DNA of 64,000 bases from Prevotella melaninogenica (GTDB taxonomy: Bacteria > Bacteroidota > Bacteroidia > Bacteroidales > Bacteroidaceae): positions 124,001-188,000 of the forward strand of contig NZ_CP072349.1 in assembly GCF_018127965.1 (NCBI RefSeq), given 5' to 3'. Both the position numbers and the translations under genes were made by a program. Below, piece after piece: positions 17,297-26,544 of this stretch. Positions within the stretch are counted from its first letter, which is position 1. Each line of letters opens with the position of its first letter. A model generated the notes under the pieces. That model ran no database searches. It had not been told where the DNA came from and saw only the letters and a program-made list of their open reading frames with translations.

Positions 17297-17493
17297 TTAT
17301 CCACATTATCCACAATTGGTGCAAAGATAATAAGTTTATATCTTTTTTGATATGAAAGTTGTGTAAAACTTCTCTAAAACTGCATTAATAACTTTGTGGA
17401 TATCCACATAGAGCGGTCTTCTTCTATTCTTGTGTGGATATCTATAGAGTTATAGAAAAGTTATCAACATAGTTTTCCACAAAGTTATCAACA
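17297..17493. other. DnaA-box cluster, candidate replication origin
   Basis: Eight sites match or nearly match TTATCCACA in 197 bases. There are two perfect boxes in tandem (17297-17305, 17306-17314). Two overlapping, oppositely oriented boxes form a palindrome TGTGGATATCCACA (17395-17408). The others are TGTGGATAT (17433-17441), TTATCAACA (17461-17469), TTTTCCACA (17473-17481) and TTATCAACA (17485-17493). The flank 17600-17896 is very AT-rich and could serve for unwinding. Coding genes are absent for 800 bases. This is the pattern expected of oriC; the dnaA gene is not in the window, which is common outside a few phyla. Confidence 0.6.
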
Positions 17494-17538
17494 GTTATGA
17501 ATACAAGTTTCATCCTTTATGAATCTTACTTTGTATTA

Positions 17539-17595
17539 TTTCGGTTGGTGTTGATGCTCAGCACATATTGTGCGGATGGTTAACACAAATGGTGC
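17539..17595 (+). repeat. GCAC-family palindrome array, site B
   Basis: Units at 17561 (GCACATATTGTGC) and 17583 (ACACAAATGGTGC), with a decayed unit at 17539 whose right half (TTGGTGT) and spacer (tgatgctca) match site A. All are 22 bases apart. It is adjacent to the DnaA-box cluster. Confidence 0.8.
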
Positions 17596-17807
17596 TAAGC
17601 ATTAATTACATTGCTATATGTTTCTAATAATAAAGCAACTTATTACTATTAAAGAGCTATAATATCAAAAGTAAAGAAAGTAAAGTTAGTGTTTTTCATG
17701 TTTATAGTTCGTATTGAGATAAAAAGAAATTCACAATTCAGAATTTAAATTACTATTTATTGGAATTATTATGTTTAGGATTTTCCTTTCATAACACCCA
17801 AAATAAG

Positions 17808-17892
17808 TAATCATAATTCTGAATTGTGAATTTTGAATTATGAATTACCAAGGTAATCATAATTATGAATTGTGAATTTTGAATTATGAATT
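17808..17892. repeat. Direct repeat of GAATT-rich sequence after nrdB
   Basis: A roughly 40-base segment beginning taatcataatt and built of gaattNtgaatt motifs occurs at 17808 and again at 17854. A third version lies on the other side of nrdB at 18991-19034, so nrdB is flanked by copies. Confidence 0.75.
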
Positions 17893-17896
17893 AAAC

Positions 17897-18943
17897 TTAC
17901 AAGTCGTCAATCAATGCTGTACTTTTAGCGTATGCTGTACTCTTAGCCTCAAAGAAGTCGGTCTTTACCATGTTAGCATTAGAATACTGACTTACCCACT
18001 TCATGTTCTCAGGCTCTTTTTGGTTGTCATCATAGAGGAAACCAAAGCCAAGTCCAGACCAGCGAAGATTACCCAAATAACGGATGTAATCAGACACCAT
18101 CTGAGCGTTAAGACCCTGCACATCGTTGCCGATAACGTATTGCCCCCATGCTATCTCCTGACGTACACCCTCACGCATCATATCCTCATAAACCTTTATC
18201 TTCTCTGGAGTAAACATATCAGGCTCCTCTTTCTTCAGCTCAAGAATAATGCTACGGAAGAGCCAGAGGTGTGTATTCTCATCTCTATTGATATAGCGAA
18301 TCTCCTGTGCAGAACCCGACATCTTACCATTTCGGCTAAGATTATAGAAGAACATAAATCCGCTGTAGAAGTAGATACCTTCAAGGATGAAGTTAGCAAT
18401 AAGCGTCTTCATCAAACTGAACTTATCACGTTTCTCATGGAACTCATTGTAACAGTCACCAATAAACTTATTACGGTTCAAGAGATGCTCATCGGTCTTC
18501 CATTGATAGAGAATGTCGTTACGCTCTTCAGGACTACAAATAGTATCGAGCATATAGCTATAACTCTGACTATGGATACACTCTTGGAATGCCTGAATAT
18601 GCAGACAGAGGTTTACCTCGTTTGCAGTGATATACTCACTAAGCGTTGGAAGGTTGTTGCTTTGAAGCGAATCAAGGAAAACAAGGAAGCTCAGAATCTT
18701 GTCGTAAGCTACTCGTTCAGCCTTTTCAAGACGTGGATAATCCTTAAAGTCCTGTGAAAGATTGATTTCTTCTGGAATCCAGAAGTTGTTCATTGCCTGT
18801 CTGTACCAGTCACTCACCCATGAATACTTCATGTTATTGAAGTCATTCAAGTTAGTAGTGTTACCACCAATCATCCGTCTCAAGCGCAAGTCGATATCGC
18901 CTGAAGGATTGAATAAGGTATTACGTTTTAATTGATTGTCCAT
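17897..18943 (-). CDS. nrdB: Class I ribonucleoside-diphosphate reductase, beta subunit
   Basis: 348 residues, the radical-generating small subunit that partners NrdA to make deoxyribonucleotides. Metal ligands are visible: Asp91 (VFLDSLQ), Glu121 and His124 (FQECIHSQSY), a Glu in NFILEGIYFY, and the final Glu/His pair in NRDENTHLWLF. Tyr128, four residues after His124, sits where the tyrosyl radical forms in class Ia enzymes. It follows nrdA on the same strand with a 90-base gap that contains GAATT repeats, so the two are probably co-transcribed. The DnaA-box cluster lies downstream of it, not at its promoter. Confidence 0.96.
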   Translation of the reverse strand: MDNQLKRNTLFNPSGDIDLRLRRMIGGNTTNLNDFNNMKYSWVSDWYRQAMNNFWIPEEINLSQDFKDYPRLEKAERVAYDKILSFLVFLDSLQSNNLPTLSEYITANEVNLCLHIQAFQECIHSQSYSYMLDTICSPEERNDILYQWKTDEHLLNRNKFIGDCYNEFHEKRDKFSLMKTLIANFILEGIYFYSGFMFFYNLSRNGKMSGSAQEIRYINRDENTHLWLFRSIILELKKEEPDMFTPEKIKVYEDMMREGVRQEIAWGQYVIGNDVQGLNAQMVSDYIRYLGNLRWSGLGFGFLYDDNQKEPENMKWVSQYSNANMVKTDFFEAKSTAYAKSTALIDDL

Positions 18944-18990
18944 TATTTCTAATTTATTTACTCTATCATTCTTCTAATATTTAGCAAGAG

Positions 18991-19034
18991 AGGTAATCAT
19001 AATTATGAATTTTGAATTATGAATTCTGAATTAT
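18991..19034. repeat. GAATT-rich repeat between nrdA and nrdB
   Basis: ggtaatcataattatgaa followed by further gaatt units, closely matching the direct repeats at 17808-17892. Confidence 0.7.
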
Positions 19035-21553
19035 TATGATGAGCAGCTCTCACACTCTTCCACCTCTAATGACTTACTACGGACATAGTAGATAGTCTTA
19101 ACACCCTCTTTCCAAGCAAGTAGGTAAAGGTCGAGAATCTGACGCATTGTGAAGTCATTAGTTATATATAGGTTCATACTCTGTGCCTGATCGATATGAC
19201 GCTGACGTACACCAGAAGCACGAACACTCCATTTCTGATTGATAAGATAAGCACTCTTATACATCCAGTAGGTCTCATCTGAAAGCTCAGGAGCAACACG
19301 TGGAAGCATACTTCCCTTCTTCTCTTCCAAGAAGAAACGCTTCATAATTGGGTCTAAGCCGGCTGTTGTACCTGCAATAATACTTGTACTGCTGGTTGGA
19401 GCGACAGCAAGAAGATAAGCATTACGCATACCCTGCAATGCAACTGTCTTACGAACATCCTGCCATTCAGCACTGTCATAACCACGCTTATCAAAGTAGG
19501 CACCTGTTTGCCAGTCACTTCCCTCAAAGAATTGATAGCTTCCCTTCTCTTTAGCAAGATTTGAACTGGCAAGGATAGCTGCTCGGTTGATTGTCTCGAA
19601 CACCTTATCCATAAACTCCAAATGCTCTTCACTCTCCCACTTAATGCGACGCTTAGCAAGAGCATGGTGATAACCACTAATACCCAAGCCAATAGAACGA
19701 TAACGCTGGTTGGTAAGTTGTGCATAAGGAACAGGATAGAAGTTAAGGTTGATAACGTTGTCGAGTGCACGAACAACGGTTGCTACCTTTTCTTTCATCT
19801 TCTCCTCATCCTCCAATGGAAGTCTACCAAGTGACAAACTTGCCAAGTTACATACTACAAACTCACCCGGACGAGTAGTTGTAACGACGACAGTATCACC
19901 ATCCTTAGTCTCTACTTCCTTAGATACAGTCTCAATAGGAGCCATGTTCTGAGCTATCTCAGTACAGAGATTAGAGCAGTAAATCATACCCTTATGGGCG
20001 TTAGGATTAGCTCTGTTTACCGTGTCACGGTTGAATGTGAATGGTGTTCCGGTCTCAACAGCAGAACGAAGAACCAATCTAACAATATCCTTAATGCTGA
20101 TAACACGACGTGAAAGGCGCTGATCATTAACACAATCAAGATACTTACGTTCCCACTCTTCACCATAACAATCCTCAAGACAATAACCCTTGATACGCAT
20201 AATTTCGTTAGGACAGAAGAGCGACCAGTTCTGATTCATGTCTTCCTCTGCCATCTTCCAGAAAAGGTCAGGATAACTGATAGCTGGGAATATGTCGTGT
20301 GCCTTCATACGATCATCACCGTTGTTGGTACGAAGTTGCAGGAATTCTGGTAGGTCTTTGTGCCATACATCTAAGTAAACGGCTACGGCACCTTGGCGCA
20401 TACCTAACTGATCAACAGCTACAGCAGTGTCATTAACGAGTCGCATCCAGCGGATAACACCACCAGCTACGCCCTTAAAACCACGGATATTACCACCTGT
20501 AGCACGTACTTTACCGAAGTACATACCCATACCACCGCCAAACTTGCTCACCTGTGAGAAGTTATCCAAGCTACGATAAATACCATCCAAACTGTCTGGT
20601 ACGGTGTCAATGAAGCAACTTGAAAGCTGATGACTTGGCTTACGAGAGTTAGAGAGGGTAGGGGTTGCCATCGTTACTTCCAACTTGCTGAGTAAGTCAT
20701 AGATGCGACGTACCCACATAAGGCGGTCTTCCTTCTCTGGCATAGCAAGATGAAGTGCAATTCCAAGGAACATTTCCTGTACACGCTCAATCACTTTACC
20801 AGAGTAATTCTTTATAACATAACGCTTTAGAAGTAGATCAAGACCTGAATAATTAAGGAGTTTATTGCGTTCAGAATCAATGAAAGTAGCAGCCTCATTG
20901 ATTTCTTCTTCGCTATAGTTCTGAAGAATATAATCACCATAAAGTCCTTCTTCGGTCATATATTTAACCTTACGATAGAAGGTCTTGAGTCCCAATTCTT
21001 CCTCCAAACGGGTGATTTTCTTTTCAGAACGATAAGAAAGAATACGTGCTGAAATCATCTCCCATGCTGGAGCCTCTGGTGTTGTCAATTCTACAGCAGC
21101 CTTGATAAGTGCATCAATTGAGTCCTTCTGTGACATACCAGGCTTAGTGAAACTTGAGAACTTCTCCTGAAGAGTCACCATACTATAAGAACGATTGCGG
21201 TATTCACGAGCTACACTGTGCAACACATCAGCCAACTCACGATCGTCAGCAGTCCACACAATGTAATTAATAGCTTGTCGCTGCTCATTACGCTGATAGC
21301 GGAAGAGAATATAATTCTTTGCTTCATCGTAATGACCATGTGCCATAAGACACTTCTCTACACGGTTCTGGATATCCTCCACAGTGCGCAGTTCAGGGTT
21401 CTCTTTGATGAACTGCTCTACTTCGCTTACCATTCCGGCTATCTCACTGTCTGAAATATCCTTTCCGGTGCTTATAAAACTCTTTTTAATGGCTATTGAA
21501 ATCTTTTCGTTATTATAGACTTCTACTTCTCCATTACGTTTTGTTATATTCAT
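19034..21553 (-). CDS. nrdA: Class I ribonucleoside-diphosphate reductase, alpha subunit
   Basis: 839 residues, the catalytic large subunit. The first 90 residues form an ATP-cone (MNITKRNGEVEVYNNEKI...), the allosteric on/off site responding to ATP and dATP. The barrel follows, with the substrate-site cysteine in QLSSCFIDT, glycine-rich GGGMGMYFGKVRATGG, and NLCTEI with the radical-pathway and active cysteines. The C-terminus ends LEVEECESCSS, the mobile redox Cys-x2-Cys tail reduced by thioredoxin or glutaredoxin. It is transcribed with nrdB. A minus-strand TAACTTTGT box at plus 21672-21680 is a likely promoter about 120 bases upstream. Confidence 0.97.
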   Translation of the reverse strand: MNITKRNGEVEVYNNEKISIAIKKSFISTGKDISDSEIAGMVSEVEQFIKENPELRTVEDIQNRVEKCLMAHGHYDEAKNYILFRYQRNEQRQAINYIVWTADDRELADVLHSVAREYRNRSYSMVTLQEKFSSFTKPGMSQKDSIDALIKAAVELTTPEAPAWEMISARILSYRSEKKITRLEEELGLKTFYRKVKYMTEEGLYGDYILQNYSEEEINEAATFIDSERNKLLNYSGLDLLLKRYVIKNYSGKVIERVQEMFLGIALHLAMPEKEDRLMWVRRIYDLLSKLEVTMATPTLSNSRKPSHQLSSCFIDTVPDSLDGIYRSLDNFSQVSKFGGGMGMYFGKVRATGGNIRGFKGVAGGVIRWMRLVNDTAVAVDQLGMRQGAVAVYLDVWHKDLPEFLQLRTNNGDDRMKAHDIFPAISYPDLFWKMAEEDMNQNWSLFCPNEIMRIKGYCLEDCYGEEWERKYLDCVNDQRLSRRVISIKDIVRLVLRSAVETGTPFTFNRDTVNRANPNAHKGMIYCSNLCTEIAQNMAPIETVSKEVETKDGDTVVVTTTRPGEFVVCNLASLSLGRLPLEDEEKMKEKVATVVRALDNVINLNFYPVPYAQLTNQRYRSIGLGISGYHHALAKRRIKWESEEHLEFMDKVFETINRAAILASSNLAKEKGSYQFFEGSDWQTGAYFDKRGYDSAEWQDVRKTVALQGMRNAYLLAVAPTSSTSIIAGTTAGLDPIMKRFFLEEKKGSMLPRVAPELSDETYWMYKSAYLINQKWSVRASGVRQRHIDQAQSMNLYITNDFTMRQILDLYLLAWKEGVKTIYYVRSKSLEVEECESCSS

Positions 21554-22080
21554 TACTTCTTTTATAAAGTTTTCTATTTTGTACTACTTCAATTCGCTAT
21601 TGAGACTTACTTATTTACGTATAAGTAACATATTATTAGTAACTTACGCCTTTTAGCGGGTTTTTGTATGGACAAAGTTAAGAAAAAAAACTGAGATGAT
21701 AGTTATCCAAAACGGAATATTTTAAGAACAAATTTACTTTTAATTATTTTCCAAAATAGAAAAGAATTAAGTGTTCTTTTTGTTTAAAATTGAAATACTT
21801 TTAGCTGTTCAAAATCTCTATTTATTGCTTACAAAAAGCACTTATTTTGGTATCTAAAATTATAGTTTATGGTTTTATTAAACAAAATAAATGCCTATCA
21901 CTTTTCTCCTAAAACCTGATTTATTATTTTTGTTATCTTTTCTTTATTTTCGATTGTCTATTGATTGCGACTTATTCTCATAAACATAATTTCGCTAAAG
22001 ACAATGATTAGAAGAATAAAGATAGATAAAGTAAGGAGAAAAGTAAGCCGATTGATAGCTTTTTAAAGCTATTATTGTAT
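21554..22080. other. AT-rich intergenic region upstream of nrdA
   Basis: About 530 bases with the nrdA promoter candidate near 21675 and long A/T runs. I find no credible ORF, RNA gene or strong repeat before the MITE begins at 22089. Confidence 0.6.
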
Positions 22081-22088
22081 TAAAAAAT

Positions 22089-22740
22089 GGTTCTTCCGTT
22101 AAATGTGTGGACGCTTTTCGTATTGCTTTAACGTATGAACCATAGCTACTCATTAAACAAAAACTTGGCTAAGACAGTCAATATTCTATCCGATTATCAT
22201 CCTTTTTCATTGAAAATCATTTCTTTTTATACTTCGAAAATACGCAGATAAAGATTTGAAAAATCATTACATAATTTCAAAGAAAACTTCTATAACTAAC
22301 GCCAAAAACACATATAAGAAGCAGTTTTGTAACCAACAGTAAATCAATTAGTTATAAAACGGTATGATGAAAGGTGCTTAATTGGACTTCAAAAGGGCGT
22401 TAGTAAGGGTCTTAAAGGGCACCTTTTGCAAGCTAATTGGGCGTCTTTTAGAAGCCGAAAGAGCATGTGTTGGTTTTGAGCTGCACGAAAATAATTTACA
22501 AACTTCATATAGTAAGGGAATACGTTGATAGTAGAAGACAGATAGATATCGCAGCTAATTACGTTTATCATGTAGTTTATTTCCCTTTATAAAACCATCT
22601 TATTGGAGGTAATCATACCGGTGTTGGGTGATGGTTGTTGGGTGTTGAGCCTTTATAAAACAATCTTATTGGATGAAAGCATACCATGTATGTGGATGAA
22701 TCTCATTCTATCAACAATCTACGCATTTAACGGAAGAACC
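22089..22740 (+). mobile_element. Complete MITE (copy 3) with 17-bp perfect terminal repeats and 8-bp target duplication
   Basis: 652 bases. The left end GGTTCTTCCGTTAAATG (22089-22105) is the exact reverse complement of the right end (22724-22740). The element is flanked on both sides by TAAAAAAT (22081-22088 and 22741-22748), an 8-base target-site duplication. It has no transposase ORF, so it is a non-autonomous element moved in trans. It contains the four-unit 22-bp array and TGTTGGG-type repeats near the right end. It inserted 32 bases past the stop of the neighbouring lipoprotein gene. Confidence 0.88.
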
Positions 22741-22772
22741 TAAAAAATACCCCTTATTGTTCCTTGATAAGC

Positions 22773-23393
22773 TTATTCGTCATCTGATGACTCATCCGTA
22801 AGCTTTGGTGCTTTGAACTTGACAACTGTTCTAAAAGCACTGATAGGACTAATCTTTCGCTTTCTTATTTCATCACTTGATAACAATGTAGCCTTATTGT
22901 CTTTGTGTTCAACAAGGATAAAAGCTAAATCCTCATAGCGTACACGTAGTCTATCAGACACTATCTGATGGTAGGCTTTCCGGTATTTCTCCTGCTTCAT
23001 AAAGGAATCTGAACGTGAGCAGAGGAAGACGATGCGGTTGTCAATCTTGAAATAATGTGAGGGGTACATATCATCAACAGACCATTCTCCACCCATAAAC
23101 GCATCATAATAAGCAGGGTGAATAGCAAAGACGTCACTGTTGATATAGACACCATTTGTATAAACACCGTGGTCTTCGTATCCATATCCACATTTAAGAA
23201 TAAACGTACTATCCTTAGGATATTGCTTAATAAAACGATGAATACATCCCAAAAAGGCTGATTTCATCTCTGTGGTGTCTACAAGAACTAAACTGTCTAA
23301 TGTATTACTTTCTGTTGTTTTTTGACAAGTCTTATTACAACAGGAGGATAGGAGGATAAGAAGAAAGACGTAGAAGAGTGCAGTTTGTTTCAT
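22773..23393 (-). CDS. Small lipoprotein of unknown function
   Basis: 206 residues. A hydrophobic signal segment ends in LILLSSCC, a lipobox with Cys18 as the probable lipidated residue. The mature part is soluble, with a HGVYTNGVYINSDVFAIHPAYYD stretch and an acidic end (DESSDDE). I recognise no family. The gene stands alone between the complete MITE on its 3' side and the GT9 gene, whose start lies about 1.1 kb upstream on the same strand. Its frame is intact and its base composition is like its neighbours, so I consider it real. Confidence 0.65.
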   Translation of the reverse strand: MKQTALFYVFLLILLSSCCNKTCQKTTESNTLDSLVLVDTTEMKSAFLGCIHRFIKQYPKDSTFILKCGYGYEDHGVYTNGVYINSDVFAIHPAYYDAFMGGEWSVDDMYPSHYFKIDNRIVFLCSRSDSFMKQEKYRKAYHQIVSDRLRVRYEDLAFILVEHKDNKATLLSSDEIRKRKISPISAFRTVVKFKAPKLTDESSDDE

Positions 23394-23452
23394 ACTTTTG
23401 TGATATTGAAGTCTTATATCTTTATTCTTTAAAATCTTTCTATATTCTATTC

Positions 23453-24502
23453 CTATAGCAATCCCTCTTCAATACGCTGAATAATCTCTTCTGGAAGAAT
23501 ATTATTCATACAAGCGAAGTCACCCCGGTGGCAGGGCTTGTTACCAAAGACAGAGCAAGGACGGCAAGAGAGTGTATTGATTTGAACAGCATCTTCTTCC
23601 TTCTGTTGCCAACCCATAAAGCCACAATAAGGATGGGTTGCACCCCATACACTTACCACGCGTGTACCAGTGAGGGAAGCAAGGTGCATGTTAGCACTAT
23701 CCATTGAGACCATAGTGTCGAGATGACTCATAAGGATGAGTTCCTTTTCGAGTCCTTTAAGGACGTTAGCAACACAGAGACATTGCGGATATTGTGCTGC
23801 CCATTGGTTCAATACTTCTATTTCTTGTTTACCACCACCAAAGAGGAAGATACGCCAAGAAGGATGTTTCTCAGTTAGTTTTCGCACCACAAGTTCCATC
23901 TTTTCCTGTGGATACATCTTACCCGCATGGGCTGCAAAAGGTGCTATACCTATCCATCGTTCCGAAAGTTGCTTTACACCTATTATATTAGGGAGAAGCT
24001 GTAAGTCGCCACCTTCAGCTGGGAAGATACTCGTAAATTCAGGTTTAATAGGATAGCCTAACGCTTCGAGTACGTCAGCGTAGTTTTGAAAAGAGGTAGG
24101 CTGCTGTATGAAAACCTTATTTTCTTCCCGACAGAGTAGCTTTTTTCCTTGCTTATGCTTATTGATATGTGCCACAGCTTTGCCATCGAGAAGGAAACGT
24201 AAGCGGAGGAAACGGGTTCGGAGTACGTTATGGAAATCGGCTACAGCTGTAAATTGCTTTGCTACCAACCGACGGTAAAGTGCGTTTAATCCTCTAAAAC
24301 CTTTATATTCTTCTTTCAAATCGGCAGCCATAAAGTCGACATTTGGTGCCAAATGCTGAAAGAATGGCTGTGCAAAAGGACGAGAAAGCACACTTATTCT
24401 CACATCTGGATACTGCTTTGCAAGCGAATAAACGATGGGAACTGTCATAGCAATGTCGCCCATAGCAGAGAATCGGATGATAAGAATATGTGGGGTTTTC
24501 AT
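23453..24502 (-). CDS. Glycosyltransferase family 9 (heptosyltransferase-like)
   Basis: 349 residues. The N-terminus HILIIRFSAMGDIAMTVPIV is the hallmark of ADP-heptose:LPS heptosyltransferases of the GT9 family, with the conserved Gly-Asp of the first domain. The C-terminal domain shows the nucleotide-sugar site region MVSMDSANMHLASLTGTRVVSVWGATHP, with the usual SxxMHLA motif. These enzymes act on the cytoplasmic face of the inner membrane, adding core sugars to lipid A. The acceptor and donor are not deducible. It follows the DUF4254 gene on the same strand; this pairing recurs in Bacteroidota and suggests a shared role in envelope glycan synthesis. Confidence 0.92.
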   Translation of the reverse strand: MKTPHILIIRFSAMGDIAMTVPIVYSLAKQYPDVRISVLSRPFAQPFFQHLAPNVDFMAADLKEEYKGFRGLNALYRRLVAKQFTAVADFHNVLRTRFLRLRFLLDGKAVAHINKHKQGKKLLCREENKVFIQQPTSFQNYADVLEALGYPIKPEFTSIFPAEGGDLQLLPNIIGVKQLSERWIGIAPFAAHAGKMYPQEKMELVVRKLTEKHPSWRIFLFGGGKQEIEVLNQWAAQYPQCLCVANVLKGLEKELILMSHLDTMVSMDSANMHLASLTGTRVVSVWGATHPYCGFMGWQQKEEDAVQINTLSCRPCSVFGNKPCHRGDFACMNNILPEEIIQRIEEGLL

Positions 24503-24633
24503 AGGCTAACAGAAATAAATAAGCAGGATAAAGAATAGAGGAAAAAGGTTATTATTGATAAAGATAAGCAATAAGATATGCTTATTCAATAACTAATAAA
24601 GCGCATTGATGATTACTCTGATCGAGTAATTAC

Positions 24634-24661
24634 GCCCCTCCCTATGCAGAGTGGGAGGGGC
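24634..24661 (-). terminator. GC-rich hairpin 6 bases after the DUF4254 stop
   Basis: GCCCCTCCC (24634-24642) pairs with GGGAGGGGC (24653-24661) across a 10-base loop. A second stem ATTACTC/GAGTAAT at 24612-24630 follows it on the minus strand. It probably attenuates read-through into the GT9 gene. Confidence 0.6.
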
Positions 24662-24667
24662 ATCATT

Positions 24668-25273
24668 TTATTTCTTGTTGTAAAGAATCGGATTGGTTGC
24701 AGGGTCGTTGTACATCTTCATCTGACGATAAACCTTCATGTACTTACGGCCATGCTCAATGTCATCGAGCAATTGGTCGATGGCAAGACTGAGATCCTTC
24801 TGTTGTTCGAGGAGGATATTCAGCTTAGACTTACATTTCTCAATGTGCTCAGCTGAAGCATCCTTGCGCTCAGTCTGCTCCTTCATGTGATAAATTTTCA
24901 ATGCAAGGATAGACAAACGGTCAACTGCCCATGCTGGACTCTCGGTATTGATAGTTGCATCTGGGAGTGGAGTCACGTCAGAGTAGAGCTGACGAAAATA
25001 CGAGTCAATCTGCTCAACAAGGTCTGTACGGTCCTGGTTAGAGCGGTCAATACGATGCTTGAGACTCATTCCTTCGTCTGGGTTGATATGTGGGTCGCGG
25101 ATAAGGTCCTCGAAGTGCCACTGTACTGTGTCAATCCAGCATTTCAGATAGAGACGGTTTTCAATGGAATCTCTGTCGTAAGGGTTATTAATCGGCGTAT
25201 CTACATTGTCCGTAATATGATAATCACGGATTGCCTGATTGAAAATCTCGTTACAATGTTTTGTAAATGACAT
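24668..25273 (-). CDS. DUF4254 family protein
   Basis: 201 residues from ATG 25273. An upstream in-frame ATG at 25330 lies beyond the promoter box TATATTTGC (minus strand, plus 25300-25308) and is therefore rejected. The protein is almost entirely helical and highly charged, with no signal peptide. Segments such as YDRDSIENRLYLKCWIDTVQWHFEDLIRDP and EGMSLKHRIDRSNQDRTDLVEQID match the conserved core of DUF4254, a cytoplasmic family of unknown function found mainly in Bacteroidota next to GT9 glycosyltransferases. That is the arrangement here, and it suggests an accessory role in LPS or glycan assembly. Confidence 0.82.
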   Translation of the reverse strand: MSFTKHCNEIFNQAIRDYHITDNVDTPINNPYDRDSIENRLYLKCWIDTVQWHFEDLIRDPHINPDEGMSLKHRIDRSNQDRTDLVEQIDSYFRQLYSDVTPLPDATINTESPAWAVDRLSILALKIYHMKEQTERKDASAEHIEKCKSKLNILLEQQKDLSLAIDQLLDDIEHGRKYMKVYRQMKMYNDPATNPILYNKK

Positions 25274-25369
25274 TCGGTTTTTATTTTTCTGTTTATTCTG
25301 CAAATATAAAGTAAATTCCTTAAAGGACAAAATAAAAACTCTTGTTTTTCATTGTTAATCGCTTAATCT

Positions 25370-25490
25370 CAAATCAGTCGTGAGTGCCTAAACATATTTT
25401 ATTTTCTTATCGAGCTGCTTGTCTGTCTTTACAATGTAGGAGTAGCGGCTATGTCAAGTCATAAAGACAGACAAGATGCGATAAGGAATA
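25370..25490 (-). repeat. Inverted-repeat element, copy related to 35460-35597
   Basis: The segment from ttattttcttatcgagc to agatgcgataagg has imperfect inverted ends (CTTATCG...CGATAAG) and internal arms TTGTCTGTCTTTA/TAAAGACAGACAA. Its reverse complement matches 35460-35597 over most of its length, so it is a dispersed small element. Confidence 0.65.
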
Positions 25491-25837
25491 TCCCTTCTAA
25501 GTGGATTTTATGCGCTTATAAGCTCCTCAGAATATACCACATATCTATACAATAAGTTTATATTTCGTTTGCTGTCATTTTAACAGTTAATATTAACTGC
25601 TTGTCAATTAAGTGTTTATAAGTTTATAGATAGTGACAGAAGTGACAGGAAAATCATTTTAAGCCACTAACTATCTATAAGTGAAATCCATTTTTCCATT
25701 GCTTCATTTGGAATAGGAGAGGATAAAACTTCCTCCACACAGGTGCTATTCCTTATTTATGTAGACTTTAATTCCATAATTTGTGGACGAGTTATAATTA
25801 ACCTTTTCCCACTTCTTAGTCATCGTATGGAGGTTCA

Positions 25838-25894
25838 GCACATATGGTACGGGTGCTTAGCACGTATGGTGCGAACGCTTAACACCAATGGTGC
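25838..25894 (+). repeat. GCAC-family palindrome array, site C
   Basis: Units GCACATATGGTAC (25838), GCACGTATGGTGC (25860) and ACACCAATGGTGC (25882), exactly 22 bases apart, in the divergent spacer between the DUF4254 and acpP genes. Confidence 0.85.
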
Positions 25895-26203
25895 GGATGC
25901 TTTATAAGCTTGCAAAAAGCATACTACACCTAAAATGTAAAAGGCAATTAAGAGTGTTTTACGATGTCGGATAGAATACGCATGATGAGTGACAATAAAC
26001 AACATCACTGTATTTTCGTCTTAATAATAATAAGGTGTAGTAGTTTATAAAATCAATTTAATTCCAAGTAGTGGCATAAATAAAGTTTTGAATAATCCGA
26101 TATAATTGTTTGATTTATCGTACAATTAAGTGTAAAAACGCCCAAAAACATGCACAAAGCTATATGGTTTGTGCAATAGATAGTGTATTTTTAATAAAAA
26201 AAC

Positions 26204-26235
26204 TTGCACACATGGAAAAAAAACAGTTCCTTTGC
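26204..26235 (+). promoter_or_regulatory. Promoter of acpP
   Basis: TTG (26204-26206), a 20-base gap, then TTCCTTTGC (26227-26235), one base off the TAnnTTTG consensus. It leaves a leader of about 45 bases. Confidence 0.5.
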
Positions 26236-26286
26236 AGCGCATTTTGAATTTGGAAATCAATATTAAACATTTTAAAACTTACAATT

Positions 26287-26523
26287 ATGTCAGAAATTGA
26301 ATCAAAAGTAAAGGCTATTATCGTAGAGAAGCTCGGCGTTGATGAGGCTGAGGTAAAACCAGAGGCAAGTTTCACAAACGACCTCGGTGCTGACTCTTTG
26401 GATACAGTAGAGCTCATCATGGAGTTCGAGAAGGAGTTCGGTATTTCTATTCCAGACGATAAGGCTGAGAAGATCTCTACAGTAGGCGACGCTATCTCTT
26501 ACATCGAGGAGAACGCTAAGTAA
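26287..26523 (+). CDS. acpP: Acyl carrier protein
   Basis: 78 residues, the usual size. The conserved [12 protein letters not shown] carries Ser37, the site for 4'-phosphopantetheine attachment, and is followed by the acidic recognition helix ([14 protein letters not shown]). It shuttles growing acyl chains in type II fatty-acid synthesis in the cytosol and also supplies lipid A and lipoprotein acylation. It is followed by a strong intrinsic terminator and then fabF, so part of the transcription stops here, letting acpP be made in excess over fabF. Confidence 0.98.
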   Translation: MSEIESKVKAIIVEKLGVDEAEVKPEASFTNDLGADSLDTVELIMEFEKEFGISIPDDKAEKISTVGDAISYIEENAK

Positions 26524-26544
26524 GGTTTACTCAAGATAAAAGTA

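Larger units (their letters stand above)
25274..26203. other. Divergent intergenic region before acpP
   Basis: About 930 bases between the divergent DUF4254 and acpP genes. It contains the DUF4254 promoter, an inverted-repeat element (25370-25490) and the GCAC array C (25838-25894). No tRNA or ORF is credible. Confidence 0.6.

Noticed and set aside
17095..17896. Regulatory DnaA/NrdR region for nrdAB
   Set aside because: The DnaA boxes lie downstream of nrdB on the minus strand, not at the nrdA promoter near 21675.
17879..18757. 292-residue open frame on the plus strand
   Set aside because: It is the antisense shadow of nrdB, which is certain from its metal-ligand motifs.
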